A stretch of 9,218 nucleotides of DNA from Clostridiales bacterium UBA7568 (GTDB lineage Bacteria > Bacillota > Clostridia > Oscillospirales > CAG-272): assembly GCA_002479075.1 (NCBI GenBank), contig DLLG01000019.1, positions 4,480 through 13,697 of the forward strand. The letters run 5' to 3'. How positions within the stretch are numbered: the stretch's first letter is position 1; every line of letters begins with the position of its first letter. Below the pieces are notes generated by a model that worked only from the letters and a program-made list of their open reading frames with translations, did not search any database and had not been told where the DNA came from. Shown in pieces: positions 1 to 5,096 of this stretch. Position numbers and translations under genes: made by a program.

Positions 1-67
1 CTTCAATAATTGTTTTGTGCAAGCTTTATAAAAAAACAAACAGAGATGATTTTTCATCTCTGTTTTT
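1..67 (+). repeat. Dispersed repeat element Y, left copy (contains a terminator)
   Basis: This stretch matches 9153-9218 over its whole length, at about 60 of 67 positions with one indel in an A-run. It starts at the window edge, so its true left boundary is unknown. The second half is a terminator hairpin, listed separately. In the right copy the element directly follows the X element and supplies a gene's stop codon. Here the equivalent frame would read Leu-Gln-stop (CTT CAA TAA, 1-9), so a gene left of the window may end in the same way. That last point is inference. Confidence 0.85.
38..67 (+). terminator. Rho-independent terminator within the left Y element
   Basis: A perfect 12-bp stem (38-49 with 54-65, core CAGAGATGA/TCATCTCTG) closes a TTTT loop and runs into a T-tract at 63-67. 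The A-run at 30-36 gives it possible activity on the minus strand too. It probably ends a plus-strand transcript that enters from left of the window. Confidence 0.8.
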
Positions 68-77
68 GCTTCGACCA

Positions 78-116
78 TACTTTTCTTTGAAAAGAAAAGT
101 ACGGCAAAAGAAACTT
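78..116. repeat. Dispersed hairpin repeat X, left copy
   Basis: A 10-bp perfect stem (TACTTTTCTT at 78-87, AAGAAAAGTA at 92-101) with a TGAA loop is followed by AAAAGAAACTT. The same arrangement recurs at 9116-9155, where it is translated as the end of an acetyltransferase. The spacer after the hairpin is one base longer here (ACGGC against AACC), so this copy is out of frame relative to the right copy. It lies in non-coding sequence. I see no open gene with a ribosome binding site around it. Confidence 0.8.
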
Positions 117-168
117 CGGTTATCGGGCAGGATATACAGACTTTTCGATAACTGCATAAACGAGTGTT

Positions 169-224
169 ACATTGTAGGGGACGGGTCTCCCGTCCCGACA
201 TCACGGCTTTATCGATATAAAAGG
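169..224. repeat. 56-bp direct repeat, unit A
   Basis: This unit matches unit B (362-417) at 51 of 56 positions without gaps. Its core is an 8-bp stem, GGGACGGG (178-185) and CCCGTCCC (189-196), with a TCT loop. Its end carries the palindrome TATCGATA. Two of the five differences from unit B form one base pair of the stem, so the hairpin is kept. Units A and B flank a MITE-like element. Confidence 0.85.
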
Positions 225-240
225 CGAGATTTATTTTCTT

Positions 241-349
241 TAAGCCTTCCTCTCCGAGGAAGGGGGACCGCAACGCGGTGGAAGGAGTATTTCAAAGGCT
301 CCTTCAGTCACGACTTCGCCGTGCCAGCTTCCTCCGGGAGGAAGCCTTA
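241..349. mobile_element. MITE-like palindromic element with terminal inverted repeats
   Basis: The outer ends are inverted repeats: positions 242-262 match the reverse complement of 328-348 with three mismatches in 21, and the outermost TAAG/CTTA also pair. Each end can fold by itself: CCTTCCTC/GAGGAAGG at 245-263 and GCTTCCTC with GAGGAAGC at 327-345. Two smaller hairpins lie inside, ACCGC/GCGGT at 267-279 and CACG..CGTG around 309-323. There is no transposase and no convincing open gene, so it would be non-autonomous. No clear target-site duplication is visible. Calling it mobile is inference from structure and from the general appearance of such repeats in Clostridia. Confidence 0.6.
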
Positions 350-361
350 GCGGAAGCGCGA

Positions 362-417
362 ACATTGTAGGGGAGGGGTCTCCCCTCCCGCCACCCCGGC
401 TTTATCGATATAAAAGG
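362..417. repeat. 56-bp direct repeat, unit B
   Basis: This is the second copy of unit A. The stem here is GGGAGGGG (371-378) with CCCCTCCC (382-389) and the same TCT loop. A C-G pair in unit A is replaced by a G-C pair. Directly after it, 423-445 resembles the first 23 bases of the Y element at 18 of 23 positions, which may be a decayed third Y copy. Confidence 0.85.
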
Positions 418-452
418 GAAATCTTCAATAATCGGTTTAATCAAGCCAAAAC

Positions 453-481
453 AAAAAAGGAGCGGTAAAACCGCTCCTTTT
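453..481 (-). terminator. Intrinsic terminator of the lipoprotein gene
   Basis: On the minus strand, an 8-bp GC-rich stem (GGAGCGGT/ACCGCTCC, 459-466 with 470-477), extended by four A-T pairs, is followed by a run of six T (458-453). It lies 11 bases past the stop codon of the lipoprotein gene. It ends the minus-strand genes before the repeat mosaic. Confidence 0.9.
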
Positions 482-492
482 GATTTGCTTTA

Positions 493-1638
493 TCAGTTGC
501 CGTAATAAAATTCTTCGTATTTGACGTTATACTTTTTGTCCATCTCGTCGCTGAAATCTCCGAGGAGCTTTCCGCTGCTGATAAGCTCGTTTGAATAATC
601 CTCAATGAGGAAAAGGCGCAACTCATCAAGAGAAGGATAAATCGTTTCTTCTTCGATATGATCAAGGCGGAGAATCATCCAGCCGAGAGGAGAAATGATC
701 GGATCGGAATATACCGAGCCTATCTCCATATGCTTCATCGCATAGCTCTGTGTGCAAGCCATACTCTTTGCAAGGTACTGAAGATACTTACCGTAGCCTT
801 CGGTATCTTCTCCGGCATTGGGATCTCTGTCCGAATATTCTTCATCGATGTCTTTGAGAGCTTTTTCAAGATCTTCAACATCATATATTTCTTCAAATGT
901 AATAACTCCCTCGCCAGACCAGTTTTCCGACTGGGAATAACCGTTTTCCTCGTTATATACGCTGAGAATATCCTCTTTGACCTTATCAAAGTCCTCGCCG
1001 CCTATGATGCGATCGATATACTTCTGCGCGGCGGTTTTTGCTTCTGCCCATTCGCTTTCGCTTGAAAGATCCTTGACTTCAACGAAAACAGCCGTATAAG
1101 TATAACCTGCGGCGATTATATATTTTTCAAGATTTGCGACATAGTAGTTTCTCAGTTCCTCATCCGAGAAATTCTTTTTTGCAAGCAAATCGTTTACGAT
1201 TGTCTGCTCGACAACGGCATTTCTCGCATACATTTTCCAGAACTTTTTCTTGAGTCCCGTATCCTTCATCAGCTGCTTGAAGCCGCCTTCATAGCTTTTG
1301 TCGAAAGCCTCTTTATTGAAATTATACATTTCCTCGACCTTCTCATCCGAGACCTCAAGACCTCTTTTCTCCAGCTCTATCTCTCTCAGACGCTGGGAAA
1401 CGATTGTCTTGACCGCAAGCTCGCCGAGCTCAGCCGTTGTCATTTTGCCTTCATCAATATATGCTCCGTAATAACCGAGGAAATATCTTGTCCAGAGCTC
1501 AACATCCTCGTCTTTTGAATAAACCTCGCCGCCGTCATACGTTGCAAGGAGCAATCCGCCTCTTTTGCATCCGCAGAAAACGGAAGCAAGCATCGTCACA
1601 GCGAGGACAAAGCATATCAGCTTTACTATTTTTTTCAT
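493..1638 (-). CDS. PrsA/SurA-like parvulin-family lipoprotein
   Basis: The product is 381 residues and probably a membrane-anchored folding factor outside the cytoplasm. Residues 1-24 are a lipoprotein signal: MKK, a hydrophobic core and a lipobox ending FCGC, with Cys24 the likely lipidated residue. Residues 65-175 resemble the helical N-terminal chaperone part of PrsA/SurA proteins. Residues 178-330 look like a diverged parvulin fold. Its last strand is recognisable (IGSVYSDPIISPLGWMILRL, 306-325), but the usual His of the first strand is missing (TYTAVFVEV, 180-188). An acidic insert of about 50 residues at 250-300 interrupts it. Isomerase activity is therefore uncertain, and a chaperone-only role is possible. 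The start is fixed by AAAGGTG at 1644-1650, 5 bases before the ATG. It is the last gene before the terminator at 453-481. Confidence 0.75.
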   Translation of the reverse strand: MKKIVKLICFVLAVTMLASVFCGCKRGGLLLATYDGGEVYSKDEDVELWTRYFLGYYGAYIDEGKMTTAELGELAVKTIVSQRLREIELEKRGLEVSDEKVEEMYNFNKEAFDKSYEGGFKQLMKDTGLKKKFWKMYARNAVVEQTIVNDLLAKKNFSDEELRNYYVANLEKYIIAAGYTYTAVFVEVKDLSSESEWAEAKTAAQKYIDRIIGGEDFDKVKEDILSVYNEENGYSQSENWSGEGVITFEEIYDVEDLEKALKDIDEEYSDRDPNAGEDTEGYGKYLQYLAKSMACTQSYAMKHMEIGSVYSDPIISPLGWMILRLDHIEEETIYPSLDELRLFLIEDYSNELISSGKLLGDFSDEMDKKYNVKYEEFYYGN

Positions 1639-1656
1639 AATTTCACCTTTTACAGA

Positions 1657-1681
1657 GAAGCCGCCCTCATCGGACGGCTTC
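1657..1681 (-). other. Intercistronic RNA stem-loop
   Basis: In minus-strand RNA a 10-bp stem forms (GAAGCCG with CGGCUUC, one U-G pair, then CC/GG) with a five-base GAUGA loop. It sits between the CD1247-type gene and the lipoprotein gene, just upstream of the latter's ribosome binding site. No T-tract follows, so it is not a standard terminator. It may stabilise the upstream transcript end or lower readthrough. The wobble pair makes it complete only in RNA of this strand. Confidence 0.55.
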
Positions 1682-1698
1682 CGTTGATTTTGATATGA

Positions 1699-2169
1699 TT
1701 ATTCCGCGTCCTCTGCGTCAAGAGAAAACTCTTTTTTGCAGTTCGGGCATACGAGATGATCGGGATCGTCATCCTCTTCAAGCTCAAGGCATACGCCGCA
1801 ATGCGGGCAGGTAACTATGCAGCCGTCGCAACAGTCGCATTCGTCCTCGTCGTCTTCGCAGCCGCAGCCGCAACCGCAATCGTCATCTTCGCATTCGTCA
1901 TCGCAGCAATCGTCGCAATCACAGTCGTCATCGCAGCAGCAATCGCCGTCGCCGTAAACCTCGTCCTCGAGGACTTCAAGGTCCTCATCGATTTCCTCAA
2001 CATACTGCTTGAGGTTTTCGCAATCGTCCTTAACGCCGTCGAGCTTGTCTGCAACGTCGGAAAGGATTGCGAGCATTTCGGAAATTATCTTTCCTGTTTT
2101 TTCTTCCTTGTCAACACCGAGTCCCTCGGCAAGACCTTTTACATATGCAACCTTTTCGCTGATTGTCAT
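1699..2169 (-). CDS. CD1247-type protein with Cys/acidic linker and zinc ribbon
   Basis: The product is 156 residues. Residues 1-72 match the CD1247 N-terminal domain of Clostridia as I know it (EKVAYVKGLAEGLG, then a likely coiled-coil helix). Residues 73-117 consist only of Cys (16), Asp/Glu (23) and Gly (6). Residues 121-144 form a four-Cys zinc-ribbon pair, CPHC and CPNC. The tail is acidic. No signal peptide or membrane segment is present, so it should be cytoplasmic. The function of the family is not known to me. The linker suggests binding of soft metals, but this is inference. The frame is open further upstream to 2400, but that would overlap efp by 191 bases. AAGGTG at 2176-2181, 6 bases before this ATG, decides the start. 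A small GCGC-GAAA-GCGC hairpin abuts that site. It lies 40 bases after efp and is probably cotranscribed with it. Confidence 0.8.
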   Translation of the reverse strand: MTISEKVAYVKGLAEGLGVDKEEKTGKIISEMLAILSDVADKLDGVKDDCENLKQYVEEIDEDLEVLEDEVYGDGDCCCDDDCDCDDCCDDECEDDDCGCGCGCEDDEDECDCCDGCIVTCPHCGVCLELEEDDDPDHLVCPNCKKEFSLDAEDAE

Positions 2170-2209
2170 AATATTCACCTTGCGCTTTCGCGCCCTTTCA
2201 GTTTTTAAT

Positions 2210-2767
2210 TTACGCTCTTTCGATGTATTCGCCTGTTCTTGTATCGATGCGGAGTCTTGTTCCGTTGTCGATGAAGAGCGGAACCTTGATAACCGCGCCT
2301 GTTTCAAGAGTTGCGGGCTTGGAAGCGCCTGTTGCCGTATTGCCTCTGACGCCGGGCTCTGTTGCAACGACTTCGAGCTCAACGAACATCGGGGGTTCAA
2401 CGCTGAACACGCTGCCCTTATAAGAAAGCACCTTGCACATCATCTCTTCCTTGACAAACTTGAAGCTGTCCGGAAGCATATCCTTCGATACGGGGATTGT
2501 TTCAAAGGTTTCCATATCCATAAAGTAGTAAAGGTCGCCGTCGTTATAGCTGTACTGCATATCGCGTCTGTCAATGACAGCGGGCGGGAATTTATCCGTC
2601 GGGTTGAATGTGGTTTCCGTAACGGCGCCTGTTATAACGTTTCTGAGCTTCGTGCGAACGAAAGCCGCACCCTTGCCGGGCTTAACGTGCTGGAATTCGA
2701 TAACCTGAAGAACCTGACCGTCCATCTCAAAGGTTATGCCGTTTTTGAAATCGCCTGCTATTACCAT
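2210..2767 (-). CDS. efp: Translation elongation factor P
   Basis: EF-P binds ribosomes stalled on consecutive prolines and promotes peptide bond formation. The 185-residue length is the usual one. The order is a KOW-like domain I (about 1-65), OB domain II (about 66-128) and OB domain III (about 129-185). The domain I loop reads HVKPGKGAAF with Lys32 at the tip, the residue that carries a modification in studied EF-Ps. The PGKG loop resembles that of Bacillus. The C-terminal signature is clear (TEPGVRGNTATGASKPATLE and DTRTGEYIERA). GGAGG at 2777-2781, 9 bases before the ATG, fixes the start over a longer in-frame option at 2806. No modification enzyme gene lies in the window. Its own promoter lies at 2812-2840. 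The order peptidase-efp is also known from Bacillus (yqhT-efp). Confidence 0.96.
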   Translation of the reverse strand: MVIAGDFKNGITFEMDGQVLQVIEFQHVKPGKGAAFVRTKLRNVITGAVTETTFNPTDKFPPAVIDRRDMQYSYNDGDLYYFMDMETFETIPVSKDMLPDSFKFVKEEMMCKVLSYKGSVFSVEPPMFVELEVVATEPGVRGNTATGASKPATLETGAVIKVPLFIDNGTRLRIDTRTGEYIERA

Positions 2768-2804
2768 AAAAAATATCCTCCAAAAGTATTCTGGTTTTAA
2801 GTTC

Positions 2805-2842
2805 ACTTGATATTTTACCTTATTTTTATGAAAATATCAAGT
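2805..2842. promoter_or_regulatory. 12-bp perfect inverted repeat spanning the efp promoter (possible operator)
   Basis: ACTTGATATTTT (2805-2816) and AAAATATCAAGT (2831-2842) are perfect inverted copies separated by 14 bases. One arm contains the -35 box and the other nearly all of the -10 box. This geometry suits a dimeric regulator that would block RNA polymerase. Alternatives are an AT-rich RNA stem-loop at the end of the upstream peptidase transcript, or a product of the A+T-rich composition. There is no T-tract, which argues against a terminator. Confidence 0.5.
2812..2840 (-). promoter_or_regulatory. Sigma-A-like promoter of efp
   Basis: On the minus strand, -35 TTGATA (2840-2835) and -10 TAAAAT (2817-2812) are separated by exactly 17 bases. 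Transcription should start near 2805, giving a leader of about 38 bases before efp. Both boxes fall within the arms of an inverted repeat, listed separately. Confidence 0.75.
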
Positions 2843-2869
2843 ACTTTTTATCAATAAATTGCCCTAAAA

Positions 2870-3922
2870 TCAGATTTCGAGCATATCTTTTCTGCTTTTT
2901 GTTATGTCTACGCCGCCTTCGTCCGTAACGACCATCATATCTTCAATACGGCAGCCGTATTTTCCTTTGAGATAAATGCCGGGCTCGACTGTAAAAACGT
3001 GGCCCTTTGTAAGCGGGGTAAGACCGCCTGCGGACACCCTCGGATTTTCGTGAATATAAACGCCGACGCCGTGTCCGAGGCCGTGCCCGAAGCACCCTTC
3101 GTAGCCCGCTCCGTCTATAATGTCTCTTGCGATCTTATCGAGATCCTTTCCGAGCATACCGGGCTTAAAGGAATTTATCGCCGTTGTCTGCGCGAGCAGG
3201 ACTGTATTATAAAGACGCTTCATCTCCTCGTCCGCCTTGCCGATTACGACGGTTCTCGTCATATCCGAGCAATAACCCTGATAGACGCAGCCGAAGTCCA
3301 TTGTCAGAAAGCCCTTTTCGAGTATAACATTTCTCGGAACGCCGTGCGGACGGGAGGAATTCGTTCCCGAAACGGCGATTGTTTCAAAGCTGGGGCAGAT
3401 CGCGCCGCGCTTTTTCATCTGATATTCTATCTCCGCGGCAACCTCGATCTCCGTCATATCGTAGCGGAGGAGGGAAACGACAGCCGTGAACGCTTCGTCC
3501 GTTATGTGCTGAGCCGCCTTGATCTTCTCGATCTCGTCCTCATCCTTATGCTCCGCAAGCGCACGGACAGTTGCGCCGACGGGCATAAATTCAACCGAAG
3601 AAAGCTGTTTTTTAACGCCTTCAAGCTCGGAGACTGTCATAAGGTCGTCCTCAAAGCCGACGGTCTTTATGCCCTCTTTTGCGATGATCTCCCGCATTTC
3701 TTCAAAGCGTCTGCCTGTTGAAATGAGGAAGCCCTTCGTTTCGCTCTCCGCAGCTTCGATATAGCGGAAGTCCGTGAAGAGATGAGCTCCCGCTCTCGTG
3801 ACGAATATCGCTCCGTCCGAGAAGGCAAAGCCGGAAAGATAAAGGCAGGTTTTTTCGTTTGTCGTAATGAATGCGTCAACGCCTGCCGGCAAAGCCGCTA
3901 TAAGTTTTTCCGTTCTGTTCAT
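2870..3922 (-). CDS. Xaa-Pro aminopeptidase/dipeptidase, M24B family
   Basis: This enzyme removes N-terminal residues before proline, or splits X-Pro dipeptides, with a two-metal centre in the cytoplasm. It has 350 residues: a creatinase-like N-terminal domain (about 5-125) and a pita-bread catalytic domain (about 130-345). All five expected metal ligands are visible: Asp209 (MDFG), Asp220 (CSDMTRT), His284 (HGLGHG), Glu313 (VEPGIY) and Glu327 (IED). The family's catalytic histidines correspond to His193 and His291. AGAGGA at 3931-3936, 8 bases from the ATG, supports the start. The longer in-frame extension to 3988 would overlap the preceding gene. It lies 28 bases after that gene with no promoter seen between, so it is probably cotranscribed with it. 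Its length fits the compact YqhT-type group. Confidence 0.92.
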   Translation of the reverse strand: MNRTEKLIAALPAGVDAFITTNEKTCLYLSGFAFSDGAIFVTRAGAHLFTDFRYIEAAESETKGFLISTGRRFEEMREIIAKEGIKTVGFEDDLMTVSELEGVKKQLSSVEFMPVGATVRALAEHKDEDEIEKIKAAQHITDEAFTAVVSLLRYDMTEIEVAAEIEYQMKKRGAICPSFETIAVSGTNSSRPHGVPRNVILEKGFLTMDFGCVYQGYCSDMTRTVVIGKADEEMKRLYNTVLLAQTTAINSFKPGMLGKDLDKIARDIIDGAGYEGCFGHGLGHGVGVYIHENPRVSAGGLTPLTKGHVFTVEPGIYLKGKYGCRIEDMMVVTDEGGVDITKSRKDMLEI

Positions 3923-3950
3923 TTTATATATCCTCTTTTCAAAATAAATT

Positions 3951-5084
3951 TCAGAAATCGACAACGTCCGAGCCGGAAAGCGCGGCAAGCCCGTATTTCA
4001 GGGCAAGCGACGCCGCCTTGCGTTCCTCGGGATCCTCGCTCTCCAGCTTCGGCAAAAGCTCTCTGTAAAACGCGCCCTTTATCGAAAGGTCGTCCCGCAG
4101 AGCGTCCGCAGAGAACACGGGAGACGTTTCGTCCCGCAGTTCAAGATAGAAAACGCCGATATCCCCCTCGTTTATTCTGTCTGTTTTCAGCTCCGCTTCG
4201 GGAGAGACGGCTCCCGTAAGGGTGACGCGCAGCAACGTGTCCGCGCCGACGCTCTTCTTTGCCATAGCTGTCTTTATCGCCGATATTATCTCGCTCTCCG
4301 AGCCCGCCCCCGTTACGTCAACCGTCAGCTTTTCGTATTTTCTGCGGCAGAAGCGTTTATAAACGAAGTCCGTTTTCAGAAGTCCCCCCGACTGCCTTTC
4401 AAACGTACAGATGATTGCGCCCTTTGTCCCGCATTCGTCAAACGAACGCCCCTCGGGACAGCCGCAATACGCATAATATGTGTTTCCCGCGCGCTTTGCC
4501 TCCGTGCCTGCGTGGATATGACCGAGGGCGGCATAATCGCAGTTGCTACGGGCAATGTCGTCCGTTGTAATCGGGCAGGAGCGGGAATTTTTCGTCATCA
4601 TATCGCCGTGACAGGCGAGAATGTTTATCCTTTCGGGATTTACCCTTATATAATGCTCAATCGGGCATTTTTCCATTTCGGGCGACGTAAACGCCCAGCC
4701 GTAAACATCGACGCCTATATCGGGAAACTCGAATTTTGAAAGCTCCTCCGAGCCGAAAATATAAACGTTCGGCGGAAAGACCGCCTTTTTATAAGGACTT
4801 TTCGGGTCGGCACAGTCGTGGTTTCCCGGCGCAATGACAAATTTACATTCCGGAGCCGATTCAAACTGCCCGTTTATATGTTCAAGCGTTTCTTTTGTCA
4901 CAAAGCCGTGATCAAAAAAGTCGCCGGAGATGATGACCATATCGACCTTCTCGGTCTTTGCATAAAAAACTATGGAAGAAAACACGCCCCGAAGCTCGCT
5001 TTTCCTCGCCTGCGCCTTTTTGACGTCATAAAGCGAGAATGGAGCGTCCAGATGAAGGTCGCCCGTGTGAAGTATTTTTACCAT
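3951..5084 (-). CDS. SbcD/YhaO-type DNA repair metallophosphoesterase
   Basis: This is a likely Mre11/SbcD-like nuclease acting on DNA in the cytoplasm. The five phosphoesterase motifs appear in order: GDLHLD (Asp9, His11), GDFFD (Asp55), GNHD (Asn88, His89), HGD (His159) and GHIH (His189, His191). A C-terminal region of about 140 residues after the catalytic fold fits the capping domain of YhaO-like proteins. Length (377 residues) fits SbcD/YhaO. The normal partner, an SbcC- or YhaN-type coiled-coil ATPase, is absent from the window. The ribosome binding site AAAGGAGGG overlaps the stop codon of the rhamnosidase gene by one base, and only 12 bases separate the two genes. This suggests coupled translation, although no shared pathway is obvious. 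Whether it is a nuclease or another phosphoesterase cannot be settled from sequence alone. Confidence 0.85.
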   Translation of the reverse strand: MVKILHTGDLHLDAPFSLYDVKKAQARKSELRGVFSSIVFYAKTEKVDMVIISGDFFDHGFVTKETLEHINGQFESAPECKFVIAPGNHDCADPKSPYKKAVFPPNVYIFGSEELSKFEFPDIGVDVYGWAFTSPEMEKCPIEHYIRVNPERINILACHGDMMTKNSRSCPITTDDIARSNCDYAALGHIHAGTEAKRAGNTYYAYCGCPEGRSFDECGTKGAIICTFERQSGGLLKTDFVYKRFCRRKYEKLTVDVTGAGSESEIISAIKTAMAKKSVGADTLLRVTLTGAVSPEAELKTDRINEGDIGVFYLELRDETSPVFSADALRDDLSIKGAFYRELLPKLESEDPEERKAASLALKYGLAALSGSDVVDF

Positions 5085-5096
5085 TCAGCCCTCCTT

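Noticed and set aside
15..350. Plus-strand open frame of 111 codons across the repeat mosaic
   Set aside because: It runs through the terminator, the X hairpin, repeat A and the MITE-like element. It has no ribosome binding site and its product is translated repeat sequence.
1..420. A CRISPR array
   Set aside because: The repeats A and B are only two copies, 137 bases apart, with another element between them and no cas genes. Spacing and repeat size do not fit.
1819..1953. The Cys/acidic codon run as a DNA tandem repeat or a sequencing artefact
   Set aside because: The codons for Cys and Asp vary in order and no exact repeat unit is seen. The frame stays open into a normal zinc ribbon, so it reads as real coding sequence.
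1756..2208. Plus-strand frame encoding a very hydrophobic, Ala/Val/Ile-rich apparent membrane protein
   Set aside because: It is the antisense of the Cys/Asp-rich gene. Complementing Asp and Cys codons in this frame gives Val and Ala codons, which imitates membrane segments. It has no supporting start site.
2170..2400. N-terminal extension of the CD1247-type gene by 77 codons
   Set aside because: It would overlap efp by 191 bases, and the internal ATG at 2169 has a proper ribosome binding site and begins the recognised family domain.
2009..2800. Plus-strand frame of 263 codons
   Set aside because: It lies opposite efp and the CD1247-type gene, both well supported, and shows no domain.
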